Below, one piece after another: positions 17,514 through 25,243 of a stretch of 34,456 nt of DNA (within the stretch, counting starts at the first letter, position 1; every line of letters starts with the position of its first letter). Under the pieces are notes generated by a model. It did no database searches, had not been told where the DNA came from, and saw only the letters and a program-made list of their open reading frames with translations. The stretch covers positions 1 through 34,456 of the forward strand of contig NZ_MUMF01000243.1 of the NCBI RefSeq assembly GCF_002155905.1, given 5' to 3'. The DNA is from Streptomyces tricolor (GTDB lineage Bacteria > Actinomycetota > Actinomycetes > Streptomycetales > Streptomycetaceae). The position numbers and the translations under genes are program-made.

Positions 17514-18680
17514 ATGAGCACCAAGGACTTCATCGAGAAGGACTACTACAAGGTCCTCGGCGTCCCCAAGGACGCCACCGAGGCCGAGATCAAGAAGGCG
17601 TACCGGAAGCTCGCCCGCGAGTTCCACCCGGACGCCAACAAGGGCAACGCCCGGGCCGAGGAGCGCTTCAAGGAGATCTCCGAGGCGAACGACGTCCTCG
17701 GCGACCCCAAGAAGCGCAAGGAGTACGACGAGGCGCGCGCGCTGTTCGGCAACGGCGGCTTCCGCCCCGGACCGGGCGCGGCCGGCGGCTCCTTCAACTT
17801 CGACCTGGGCGACCTCTTCGGAGGCGGCGCCCAGGGCGGAGGCTTCGGCGGAGGACTCGGTGACGTCTTCGGGGGCCTGTTCAACCGCGGCGGTGCCGCG
17901 GGCACGCGTACCCAGCCCCGGCGCGGCCAGGACGTCGAGTCCGAGGTCACGCTGAGCTTCACGGAGGCCATCGAGGGCGCCACGGTGCCCCTCAGGATGT
18001 CCTCCCAGGCACCCTGCAAGGCCTGCTCGGGCACCGGCGACAAGAACGGCACGCCGAGCGTGTGCCCGACCTGCGTCGGCACCGGTCAGGTCGCGCGGGG
18101 CTCCGGTGGCGGCTTCTCGCTCACCGACCCCTGCCCCGACTGCAAGGGCCGCGGCCTGATCGCCGAGCACCCCTGCCTGGAGTGCAAGGGCAGCGGGCGC
18201 GCCAAGTCCTCCCGGACCATGCAGGTCCGCATCCCGGCGGGCGTCACCGACGGGCAGCGGATCCGGCTGCGCGGCAAGGGCGCGCCCGGCGAGCGGGGCG
18301 GCCCGGCCGGCGACCTCTACGTGGTCGTCCATGTCGGCGAGCACCCGGTGTTCGGGCGCAAGGGCGACAACCTCACCGTCACCGTGCCGGTGACGTTCGC
18401 CGAGGCGGCCCTCGGCGGCGAGGTGCGGGTGCCCACCCTCGGCGGCCCGGCCGTCACCCTGAAGCTGCCGCCCGGCACGCCGAACGGCCGGACCATGCGG
18501 GCGCGGGGCAAGGGCGCGGTCCGCAAGGACGGCACCCGCGGCGATCTGCTGGTCACCGTCGAGGTGCGTGTCCCCACGGACCTGTCGGGGAAGGCTCGTG
18601 ACGCGCTGGAGGCGTATCGCGAGGCGACCGCGGGCGAGGACCCGCGGGCGGAGCTGTTCGAGGCCGCGAAGGGAGCTTGA
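17514..18680 (+). CDS. dnaJ: Hsp40 co-chaperone DnaJ
   Basis: A 388-residue type I DnaJ. The J domain (residues 10-75) has the HPD signature at 38-40, followed by a Gly/Phe-rich linker. The zinc domain has four CxxCxGxG-like repeats from Cys168 (CKACSGTG, CPTCVGTG, CPDCKGRG, CLECKGSG), and the C-terminal substrate-binding beta domains follow to LEAYREATAG. It delivers clients to DnaK and stimulates its ATPase. AGGAGG lies upstream of ATG 17514. It is the third gene of the HAIR-controlled operon and is followed five bases later by hspR. Confidence 0.97.
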   Translation: MSTKDFIEKDYYKVLGVPKDATEAEIKKAYRKLAREFHPDANKGNARAEERFKEISEANDVLGDPKKRKEYDEARALFGNGGFRPGPGAAGGSFNFDLGDLFGGGAQGGGFGGGLGDVFGGLFNRGGAAGTRTQPRRGQDVESEVTLSFTEAIEGATVPLRMSSQAPCKACSGTGDKNGTPSVCPTCVGTGQVARGSGGGFSLTDPCPDCKGRGLIAEHPCLECKGSGRAKSSRTMQVRIPAGVTDGQRIRLRGKGAPGERGGPAGDLYVVVHVGEHPVFGRKGDNLTVTVPVTFAEAALGGEVRVPTLGGPAVTLKLPPGTPNGRTMRARGKGAVRKDGTRGDLLVTVEVRVPTDLSGKARDALEAYREATAGEDPRAELFEAAKGA

Positions 18681-18685
18681 GAGTG

Positions 18686-19153
18686 ATGGACGGCCGTCGT
18701 CCCCGTCAGCGCGGGGGTTTTTCACCGTACGAACTGACTGATGAGACCCCGGTCTACGTCATCTCGGTGGCGGCCCAGCTGTCCGGACTCCACCCGCAGA
18801 CGCTGCGCCAGTACGACCGTCTGGGCCTGGTCTCCCCGGACCGCACCGCGGGCCGGGGCCGGCGCTACTCGGCCCGGGACATCGAGCTGCTCCGCCAGGT
18901 GCAGCAGCTGTCGCAGGACGAGGGCATCAACCTGGCCGGCATCAAGCGGATCATCGAACTGGAGAACCAGGTCGCCGCGCTCCAGTCCCGCGTCGCGGAG
19001 CTGGAGGCGGCCCTGGACGGCGCGGCGGCCGCGATGCAGCAGCGCGAGGCCGCCGTGCACGCCTCCTACCGCCGCGACCTGGTCCCGTACCAGGAGGTCC
19101 AGCAGACCAGCGCGCTGGTGGTCTGGCGGCCCAAGCGGCAGCAGCAGGACTGA
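18686..19153 (+). CDS. hspR: heat-shock repressor HspR (MerR family)
   Basis: A 155-residue MerR-type DNA-binding protein. The helix-turn-helix includes VISVAAQLSGLHPQTLRQYD and the wing GRGRRYSARDIELLRQVQQL. The coiled-coil LENQVAALQSRVAELEAAL serves dimerisation, and the basic end contains VVWRPKR. It represses dnaK and clpB by binding HAIR elements, with DnaK acting as co-repressor in Streptomyces. All expected targets occur in this window. The start is taken as ATG 18686 (MDGRRPRQRGG); GTG 18683 is possible. It closes the operon, so it is autoregulated, and is followed by a strong terminator. Confidence 0.96.
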   Translation: MDGRRPRQRGGFSPYELTDETPVYVISVAAQLSGLHPQTLRQYDRLGLVSPDRTAGRGRRYSARDIELLRQVQQLSQDEGINLAGIKRIIELENQVAALQSRVAELEAALDGAAAAMQQREAAVHASYRRDLVPYQEVQQTSALVVWRPKRQQQD

Positions 19154-19170
19154 CGCGCACCGGCGTACGA

Positions 19171-19202
19171 CGCGAGGGGCCCGGATCTCCGGGCCCCTCG
19201 CG
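19171..19202. terminator. terminator of the dnaK operon
   Basis: Perfect 14-bp arms CGCGAGGGGCCCGG (19171-19184) and CCGGGCCCCTCGCG (19189-19202) enclose loop ATCT. It lies between the convergent hspR and PA14/fibronectin-III genes and probably serves both. Confidence 0.85.
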
Positions 19203-19207
19203 CTGTC

Positions 19208-20626
19208 TCAGGAGGTCGGCTCGCTCGGGGTGTCCCGCTCGGTCGCGACCACCACGGTCGCCTTGCCGGTCCACTCGTAGAGGGAGTTCCAGGACGTGTC
19301 GTAGGCGTCCACGAAGAAGCAGCGCTCCTCGCCGTCGGGAACGGTCTCGTACCGGTACGAGGTGTCGCCGGGCATCAGCCAGGCCGTCTGGCTCCCGGAG
19401 CAGACCCGGTCCTCGCCGTCGCTCAGGATCCGGCCCGTGTAGACGACGTACCGGTGCAGGTCGGGGGCCGGGTTCTCGTCCCACGCCAGGTCGAAGCCGT
19501 ACGCGGTCGGGGTGGCCGTCAACCCGGTGACCAGCGGCGGCGGGGTGTCGTCCCGGCGCTCGCCGCTGACGGCGGCGGACCGGGCGGACTCGTTGCCCGC
19601 CGCGTCCAGCGCGCTCACCCGGTAGAAGTACTCGCTGCCCACCTGCGCCGTGGCGTCCCGGTAGGAGAGCTGGTCGGTGCTGCCGAGGCTGGTGTAGGTG
19701 CCGCCCGCGTCGCCCGCCCGGTACACCCGGTACGAGACCGCGCCGGGCACGGCGCTCCAGCCGACCCGCACGCCGCCGGCCTCCGACTCGTCGGTGACCT
19801 TCACGTCGGCCGGGACGGCGGGCGCGACCCGGTCGGCGGTGGTGACCGGCTTGTCGGCCGTGCCCGCCGACGTGTTGCCGGCCTTGTCGTAGGCGCGGAC
19901 CTCGTAGTAGTACGTCTCGCCGGTCACCGGGAGGGTGCTGTCGGTGTACGTGGTGCCGGTGGTCGTCGCCAGCGGTGCGGCGCCGTACGCGGTGCCCTGC
20001 AGCCGCCGGTAGACGCGGTAGCCGGCGAGGTCCATCTCCTTGTTCTTCGCCCAGGTGAGCTTCGCCCGGCCGGTCGCGGGGTCGTAGGCCACCGAGGTCC
20101 CGGCCGGCACCAGGGGCTTGACCGTGTCGACGTCGGGGGAGGTGCGGGGCGTGTAGGCGAAGGAGACGTTCGCGGAGCCGGTCCAGTTCACGAAGTCCAC
20201 GCGGAGCGTGTGCTTCCCGGACGGGATCGTGACGTTGACGGTCTTCTTCTGCGTCGTCGAGACGTTCTTCCAGAGGTCGACCTTGCGGGTGCCGTCCAGG
20301 TACACCCGGATCCCGTCCTGGGCGGCGGCCGTCAGGGCGAAGGGGCCGCCGGAGCCGAAGTCGCGGGTGACGGTCCAGCGGACGCCGAAGTTGTCCCGGG
20401 GCAGACCCGTGGCCGGGGCGCCGGTGCCCCACTGCTGGTCGATCGCGCTGTCGCAGTCGGTCTTCTTCGGAGTGCCGGAGAAGGTGGTGTTCGCGAAGAA
20501 CTGCCGGGTATAGACCGGTGAGGCGCAGTTCGTGGCAGCGGTCGCGGGCGGGGCGGCCACGCCGAGCAGGGCGCCGGCGGCGGCGAGTACGACGGCCGAG
20601 GCGGTCGTACGACTGGCTGAGTTCAT
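19208..20626 (-). CDS. secreted PA14 / fibronectin type III protein
   Basis: A 472-residue exported protein. Residues 1-30 form a signal peptide ending near ATAAT. A PA14-like carbohydrate-binding domain follows to about residue 165 (FGVRWTVTRDFGSGGPFALT, DGIRVYLDGT, GKHTLRVDFVNWTGSANVSF). Then come three fibronectin type III repeats (roughly 180-265, 270-360, 365-465), with repeated signatures such as YRVYRR, TYYYEVRAYDKAGNTS and YFYRVSALDAAGNES. No catalytic domain is present, so it probably binds polysaccharide or a surface component outside the cell. The start is ATG 20626 with AGAGGA upstream; an earlier in-frame start at 20674 adds an implausible basic leader. It is monocistronic. Confidence 0.85.
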   Translation of the reverse strand: MNSASRTTASAVVLAAAGALLGVAAPPATAATNCASPVYTRQFFANTTFSGTPKKTDCDSAIDQQWGTGAPATGLPRDNFGVRWTVTRDFGSGGPFALTAAAQDGIRVYLDGTRKVDLWKNVSTTQKKTVNVTIPSGKHTLRVDFVNWTGSANVSFAYTPRTSPDVDTVKPLVPAGTSVAYDPATGRAKLTWAKNKEMDLAGYRVYRRLQGTAYGAAPLATTTGTTYTDSTLPVTGETYYYEVRAYDKAGNTSAGTADKPVTTADRVAPAVPADVKVTDESEAGGVRVGWSAVPGAVSYRVYRAGDAGGTYTSLGSTDQLSYRDATAQVGSEYFYRVSALDAAGNESARSAAVSGERRDDTPPPLVTGLTATPTAYGFDLAWDENPAPDLHRYVVYTGRILSDGEDRVCSGSQTAWLMPGDTSYRYETVPDGEERCFFVDAYDTSWNSLYEWTGKATVVVATERDTPSEPTS

Positions 20627-20918
20627 TCGGTCCTCTGATCGAGTCGGAGCGCGGCGCGGGGCCGTCGTGATCACGACTCGTGGTGAACCGGGTTGGTTGT
20701 ACCGGACTGGCCGAACCCCTGAAGTGCCTGGGATGTCCGGTCCGTAAAGGGCATTTGAAGGGGGTTTCGCGCGACCTTCACAGGGAAGCTGAGCGTGGTG
20801 TTGCGCACTCGTTAAGTGATTCTTCTTGACGCCGGGTACGGGCTCCGCGTTGTCTTTTCAGTCACCTGGGTCGTATTGCAACACCCACGTCCGGAACGCA
20901 CCTGAAGTGAGCCCTCGA

Positions 20919-22025
20919 ATGCGTCGAATCGCCATATCCGTGGCCGCGTCCACGATGACCCTCTCGCTCGCCGGCTGCGGCGTGCTGAACGCGACGGGGG
21001 ACGGTGCGAGCGCAAGCCCGACCAAGGGCAACGACGTCACCGTGGGCCTGCTGCTGCCGGAGAAGGCGAACACCCGCTACGAGAAGTTCGACTACCCCAT
21101 CATCAAGGACAAGGTGGCCGAACTCACCAAGAACCAGGGCAAGGTGCAGTACGCCAACGCGGACGCCAGCGCCGCCCGGCAGTCCGAGCAGATGCAGAAC
21201 ATGATCGACGCCAAGGTCGACGTCATCCTGCTCGACGCCGTCGACGCGCACGCCATCGCCGAGGACGTGCAGAAGGCCAAGGACGCCGGCATCCCGGTCA
21301 TCGCCTACGACCGTCTCGCCGAGGGCCCGATCGACGCGTACATCTCCTTCGACAACGAACTCGTCGGCGAGGTGCAGGGCCGCAGCCTGCTGGAGGCCCT
21401 GGGATCGGGCGTCGACACCTCCGACAAGGTCGTCATGATGAACGGCTCGCCCACCGACCCGAACGCCAAGCAGTTCAAGGAGGGCGCGCTCTCCGAGCTG
21501 AACGGCAAGGTGGACATCGCGGCGAGCTTCGACACCACCGACTGGAAGCCGGAGAACGCCGAGGCCAACATGGCCAAGGCCATCGCGCAGATCGGCAAGA
21601 ACAACATCGCCGGCGTCTACTCCGCCAACGACGGCATGGCGGGCGGCGTCATCAAGGCCCTGAAGGCCGCAGGCGTCACCGAGCTGCCCCCGGTCACCGG
21701 CCAGGACGCCGAACTGGACGCGGTGCAGCGGGTCGTCGGCGGCGAGCAGTACATGAGCGTCTACAAGTCCTACCCCGACGAGGCCGAGGCCGCCGCGCAG
21801 ATGGCCGTCACCAAGATCCAGGGCAAGGACATCCAGTTCGACGCCCTCACCCAGGACCGGGTGGACAGCCCCACCACCAAGGACATCCCGGCCCGGCTGG
21901 TCCAGGTGAGCGCCCTCACCAAGCGCACCGTCAAGGACACCGTCATCGAGGACGGCATCTACAGCGTCGACGAGATCTGCACCGCCAAGTACAAGGCGGC
22001 CTGCGCGGCGATCGGCCTCAAGTAG
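20919..22025 (+). CDS. sugar-binding lipoprotein of ABC-transporter type (XylF/ChvE-like)
   Basis: A 368-residue lipoprotein with lipobox LAGC and lipidated Cys20. The periplasmic-binding fold of the D-xylose/ribose group is evident: VTVGLLLPEKANTRYEKFD, AKVDVILLDAVDAHAIAEDV, KDAGIPVIAYDRLAEG, ISFDNELVGEVQG, VYSANDGMAGGVIKAL and VTGQDAELDAVQRV. It would capture a pentose or related sugar outside the membrane. No ATPase or permease gene lies beside it, so it must work with a transporter encoded elsewhere or act as a sensor. The start is ATG 20919 with GAAGTGAG upstream. Two hairpins (22089-22124 and 22196-22223) follow. Confidence 0.9.
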   Translation: MRRIAISVAASTMTLSLAGCGVLNATGDGASASPTKGNDVTVGLLLPEKANTRYEKFDYPIIKDKVAELTKNQGKVQYANADASAARQSEQMQNMIDAKVDVILLDAVDAHAIAEDVQKAKDAGIPVIAYDRLAEGPIDAYISFDNELVGEVQGRSLLEALGSGVDTSDKVVMMNGSPTDPNAKQFKEGALSELNGKVDIAASFDTTDWKPENAEANMAKAIAQIGKNNIAGVYSANDGMAGGVIKALKAAGVTELPPVTGQDAELDAVQRVVGGEQYMSVYKSYPDEAEAAAQMAVTKIQGKDIQFDALTQDRVDSPTTKDIPARLVQVSALTKRTVKDTVIEDGIYSVDEICTAKYKAACAAIGLK

Positions 22026-22088
22026 ACGGCCCGGCCCGGCCCGGCTTCCGCACGCGGCCCCGGCGGGGTGCAGGTACCCCGGCCGGGA

Positions 22089-22124
22089 CCGCTCCGGGTG
22101 CCGCCGGCACCCGGGCCGGAGCGG
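22089..22124 (+). terminator. hairpin after the sugar-binding lipoprotein gene
   Basis: A GC-rich stem-loop centred on GTGCC-GCC-GGCAC, with outer arms CCGCTCCGG and CCGGAGCGG and a small internal bulge; no T-run. Confidence 0.6.
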
Positions 22125-22195
22125 CACCCTCGATGCCGGGGCGACGCCCGCGCCACCACCGTCGTCTTGTGGCGACGCGCAGGGCGGAGCGGTGT

Positions 22196-22223
22196 CGAAA
22201 CCCGGACAGAGCCGGGCTTTTCG
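22196..22223 (+). terminator. second terminator-like hairpin with T-run
   Basis: CGAAACCCGG (22196-22205) pairs with CCGGGCTTTTCG (22212-22223) with a small bulge, the stem ending in four T residues. It lies before the LuxR gene promoter. Confidence 0.55.
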
Positions 22224-22247
22224 CTGACCGCCGTGGAGCGAGCCGTG

Positions 22248-22277
22248 TTGCGGACCCGGTTGGGCGCCCCGCATAGT
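22248..22277 (+). promoter_or_regulatory. promoter of first LuxR-type gene
   Basis: TTGCGG (22248-22253) and CATAGT (22272-22277) are 18 bases apart. Transcription would start near 22284, before the candidate start codons at 22307 and 22319. Confidence 0.45.
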
Positions 22278-22318
22278 TGCGCTGCGGAAGTGGCAGCACA
22301 CCGGGGGTGGAATGGGCG

Positions 22319-23347
22319 ATGGCCGGGCGCGGGGCGGAGGAGCATCCTCACGGTGCGGACCGGCTGTGCGAGGCCGGGGACCGGGTGTACTCCCGTGCCG
22401 TGCGCCGGGGACGAGTGCCGCGCACGGACGCCGAACCGGTGCCCTGCCTGCTGGAACTCGCCCTGCTGCACCCCGACCCGGACGACATGGACTGGCTCGT
22501 GCCGACCTCCCCGCAGGAGGTCATGACCCGGCTGCTGCGCGGGGTCTACGACGAGGTCAGCGAGAGTCAGCGGCGGGTGGGCTCGGCGGTGGCCGCGTTC
22601 GAGTGGTACGCGGACCTGGGCCGGCACCTGCGGGCCCTGACGACCCCCGCCGAGGGCACCGCGATCCGGGTCCTGGACGGGCTCTCCCGCATCCAGGCCG
22701 CGATGGACGAGGCGACCGAGGCGTGCACCACCGAGGTGCTCACCGTGCAGCCCGGCGGCATCCGGCGGGAGGCCGAACTCACCGAGGGCCTGCACCGGGC
22801 GCTGGCGCTGCGCGGCCGGGGCGTGCGGATGCGCGACCTGTACACCCATGTGGCCCGGCACGGCCAGGGCCTGCTCAACTACCTCGAACTGATGGGTGAC
22901 GCGGTCGAGGCCCGCACCCTGGACGAGGTCATCGACCGGCTCATCCTCTTCGACCGCACGGTGGCGTTCATCCCCGCCAACGCCGACCGCACCATGGCCC
23001 TCGAACTGCGCCACCCCGCCCTGGTGGAATACCTGGTGACGGTCTTCGAACGCCTCTGGCGCCTGGCGATCCCGCTGACGGCGCCGCTGCCGGACACGGG
23101 CATCGAGGGCATCTCGCACCGCGAGCAGTCCATCGCCGCGCTGCTCGCCGAGGGGCACCAGGACGCGGTCATCGCCGAGCGCCTCGGCATCAGCGTGCGG
23201 ACCTGCCGGGCCCACATCGCCCGCCTCTCGGAGACCCTCGGCGCGGCCAGCCGCACCCAACTCGGCGTCCGCATCGCCCAGGTCGGCCTGGACGGCCACC
23301 GTCCCGCCCTCACCGCTGCGGACCAGGAACCCCCGACCACTCGATGA
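22319..23347 (+). CDS. LuxR-type regulator with TrmB/PLD-like sensor region (paralogue A)
   Basis: About 342 residues. The N-terminus has the segment LCEAGDRVYSRAVRRGRVPR, then PCLLELALLHPDPDDMDWLVP. A central sensor region of about 150 residues (EVLTVQPGG, RGVRMRDLYTHVARHG, EARTLDEVIDRLILFDRTVAF) resembles the TrmB/phospholipase-D-like ligand domain common in Streptomyces LuxR proteins. The C-terminal HTH is LuxR-type (IAALLAEGHQDAVIAERLG, SVRTCRAHIARLSETLGA). There is no receiver domain. It is clearly paralogous to the gene at 23617-24627. The start is ATG 22319 or GTG 22307. Target and ligand are unknown. Confidence 0.85.
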   Translation: MAGRGAEEHPHGADRLCEAGDRVYSRAVRRGRVPRTDAEPVPCLLELALLHPDPDDMDWLVPTSPQEVMTRLLRGVYDEVSESQRRVGSAVAAFEWYADLGRHLRALTTPAEGTAIRVLDGLSRIQAAMDEATEACTTEVLTVQPGGIRREAELTEGLHRALALRGRGVRMRDLYTHVARHGQGLLNYLELMGDAVEARTLDEVIDRLILFDRTVAFIPANADRTMALELRHPALVEYLVTVFERLWRLAIPLTAPLPDTGIEGISHREQSIAALLAEGHQDAVIAERLGISVRTCRAHIARLSETLGAASRTQLGVRIAQVGLDGHRPALTAADQEPPTTR

Positions 23348-23394
23348 GACAGCCGCACCGTGCCCGGCTCTCGCTGCCCGGCACGGCGGCGAGC

Positions 23395-23606
23395 CCGGCG
23401 ATGCGCAGCCGAGCGGCCCGCACGTTCTTCCACGGGGTCCAGCCGTCCGGGGTCGTCCACGGCGGGGTGCAGTGACCCGGTGCCGATCAGGGACGGGGCG
23501 TCGGCACCGCGCCGGCGGCGGGCATGCGGCCTTCCCGCGGGGCGCGTTCGTACGCCTCCCGCCCGGCGGCGCACAGTTCCTCGGCACGGTGTGCCTGGCG
23601 CGTCAC
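23395..23606 (-). pseudogene. remnant of a third LuxR-type paralogue (N-terminus only, frameshifted)
   Basis: From GTG 23606, which has GAGG seven bases upstream, the frame reads VTRQAHRAEELCAAGREAYE then RAPREGRMPAAGAVP, parallel to LCEAGDRVYSRAVRRGRVPR of paralogue A. It then stops. In the next frame the similarity continues as SLIGTGSLHPAVDDPGRLDP, parallel to CLLELALLHPDPDDMDWLVP. One frameshift near 23490-23510 is therefore implied. After about 23400 no further similarity is seen, so the sensor and HTH are gone. It starts 10 bases after the stop of the intact minus-strand paralogue, so it was probably cotranscribed with it. Confidence 0.6.
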
Positions 23607-23616
23607 CGGGCCGTCC

Positions 23617-24627
23617 TCAGTGGTCCCGGTCCAGGATTCCCGACTGCGCGATGAGATAGCCCAGCTGTGCACGGCTGCCGCTGCCGAGGGCCTGGGCCAG
23701 CTTGGCGATGTGGGCCCGGCAGGTACGGACGTTCATCCCGAGACGCCGCGCGATCGCCTCGTCCACGTGGCCTTCGACCAGGAGCTTGGCGATGGAGTGC
23801 TGGATGTCGGTGAGGCCGTCGGACGCGGCTTCGTAGGGAGCGCTGGCGCTGAGGGGAACCGCTCGGTTCCACATGAACTCGAAGACCTTGATCAGATAGC
23901 GGACGAGCCCCGGGTGGCGCAGTTCCAGAGCCACCTGCTGGTCGTCGCGGGTGGGGATGAAGGCGACGGACTCGTCGCAGATGATGAGACGCTCCACCAA
24001 CTCGTCGATGGTGCGGTACTCCACCTTGCCGTCGGCGAACTGCTCCACGTAGGAGAGCTTCTCCGGGTTGTAGCGTGCCGTGTGCTGGTACAGGGTCCGG
24101 ATGCGGACACCGCGTTCGAGCAGGGGCTTGTCACGCTCCAGGCCCTGGGTGAAGGTGCGCTCGGAGAAACGGTTGGTCGGCTGGACCGTGAGCACCTCGG
24201 TCTGGCACTGGGCCGTGGCCAGGTCCAGCGCCGTGTTGATCCGGTCGCTGCCCTCCAGGACGGCGATCGAGTGCGTGGCCGAGGCTGTCTGCGCGCTGAG
24301 GGCCATGAACGGCTCGAAAGCATCCGAGAGTTCGATTGACTTGCGCCTGCGATCCGCTATCTCGCGCTCCAGAGGGTTGAGGCGCTGGGCGAGGGCGACC
24401 GCCGGAGGCAGGGGGCGCAGCCAATCGGGGTCGTCAGGATCGGGATACAACAGGGCGAGTTCCATCAAACAGGGAGCCGGATCCACGTCCACGCGGGCGA
24501 TGCGCCCCGTCCGCAGAGCGTGCGTATACAGCCGACTTCCTTCCTCACACAGCTCAGTGACTGTATGGGGATGTGCCGGTTTAGCCCGATTCGTTACCAA
24601 ATCTCCACCCCCCAGGGTCCTGAACAT
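23617..24627 (-). CDS. LuxR-type regulator with TrmB/PLD-like sensor region (paralogue B)
   Basis: About 336 residues from ATG 24627 (the frame is open to 24732). It has the same plan as paralogue A: LCEEGSRLYTHALRTGRIAR, PCLMELALLYPDPDDPDWLRP, sensor region TEVLTVQPTN, RGVRIRTLYQHTARYN and LVERLIICDESVAFIP, then the LuxR HTH (IAKLLVEGHVDEAIARRLG, NVRTCRAHIAKLAQALG). No Shine-Dalgarno sequence precedes ATG 24627; TTG 24600 is an alternative. It is transcribed away from the small-peptide and Rieske-like genes, with only 86 bases between starts, so it is the natural candidate regulator of that unit. Its ligand is unknown; the peptide next door is a testable possibility. Confidence 0.85.
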   Translation of the reverse strand: MFRTLGGGDLVTNRAKPAHPHTVTELCEEGSRLYTHALRTGRIARVDVDPAPCLMELALLYPDPDDPDWLRPLPPAVALAQRLNPLEREIADRRRKSIELSDAFEPFMALSAQTASATHSIAVLEGSDRINTALDLATAQCQTEVLTVQPTNRFSERTFTQGLERDKPLLERGVRIRTLYQHTARYNPEKLSYVEQFADGKVEYRTIDELVERLIICDESVAFIPTRDDQQVALELRHPGLVRYLIKVFEFMWNRAVPLSASAPYEAASDGLTDIQHSIAKLLVEGHVDEAIARRLGMNVRTCRAHIAKLAQALGSGSRAQLGYLIAQSGILDRDH

Positions 24628-24660
24628 GCAGGAACATGATGCACTGATTGTGTGGTCATG
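24622..24660. promoter_or_regulatory. repeats in the divergent LuxR / small-peptide promoter
   Basis: GAACATG occurs at 24622-24628 and again at 24632-24638, exactly one helical turn apart, and CATGA (24635-24639) is inverted as TCATG (24656-24660). These may be regulator sites, but no clear -35/-10 pair is visible. Confidence 0.35.
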
Positions 24661-24713
24661 ACGTGCCTGAATGAGCCATCGTCTTATCCGACGGGGGAAG
24701 AGGGGACCTTCAA

Positions 24714-24911
24714 GTGAGGACGAAGCCGACAATGGGTCAGAGAGCGCTTCGCTCGATACTTGTCGCCACCTTCTCCGCTGTTGTGGCCCTCGGAGTGCTG
24801 AGTGGCCACTCCGGTGCGAAGGGCGACGTCAGGGCGGATACCAGGTGGCCGGCGGTAGCGGTGACCAGTGCGCCCACGGAGACGGCTGACAGTTCTGGGG
24901 AGCTGATGTGA
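24714..24911 (+). CDS. 65-residue exported or membrane-anchored peptide
   Basis: A short gene starting at GTG 24714 (AGGGG nine bases upstream) or ATG 24732. The product has a basic start (MRTKPTMGQRALRS), a hydrophobic segment SILVATFSAVVALGVLSG at about residues 14-31, and a polar tail of about 34 residues containing ADTRWPAVAV and an acidic Ser/Thr-rich end. This is the shape of a signal peptide followed by a short exported peptide, or of a single-pass small membrane protein. There are no cysteines. Its last codons overlap the next gene's GTG start (ATGTGA), so the two are coupled. I do not recognise the family. A signalling role is only suggested by the divergent LuxR gene. Confidence 0.6.
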   Translation: MRTKPTMGQRALRSILVATFSAVVALGVLSGHSGAKGDVRADTRWPAVAVTSAPTETADSSGELM

Positions 24912-25243
24912 CCACTCCACCCGACGACCGCTCCTTCCGTCGCGAAATGGCCACCGCCTACCGCTCCGGCTGGCACTTCATCGACCTGGTCACCGCCATC
25001 CCCCACAGCGGTGACTCGCTGATGGTGACCGTGTTCGGCGAGCCGGTCGTCGTCACGCGGGACGAGGACGGTGACGTGCGGGCGTTCCGGTGCCTGCGCA
25101 AGCCGCGCGGTGCGCCGCAGCCGGTGCGCTGTGCCATCCGGTACGGAATGATCTTTGTGAACCTGGACCAGCGGGACCACCGGCTGTCCGAGCCGGCGGA
25201 GACCGACGTGAGGACCATCTCGGCCACCCCCCGCAGCGCCTGA
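24908..25243 (+). CDS. Rieske-like protein lacking the cluster histidines
   Basis: A 111-residue protein. It follows the start of Rieske domains from ring-hydroxylating oxygenases: SGWHFIDLVTAIPHSGDSLM, FGEPVVVTRDEDGDVRAFR, and YGMIFVNLDQ at the end. In place of the CxH...CxxH cluster motif it has CLR (Cys62, Arg64) and CAIR (Cys75, Arg78), with a shortened loop between. Both cysteines are kept but both histidines are arginine, so an ordinary Rieske [2Fe-2S] centre is not expected; a disulfide or another cofactor is possible. It is not followed by an oxygenase catalytic domain. It starts at GTG 24908, overlapping the peptide gene by four bases. The function is unknown. Confidence 0.7.
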   Translation: MTTPPDDRSFRREMATAYRSGWHFIDLVTAIPHSGDSLMVTVFGEPVVVTRDEDGDVRAFRCLRKPRGAPQPVRCAIRYGMIFVNLDQRDHRLSEPAETDVRTISATPRSA

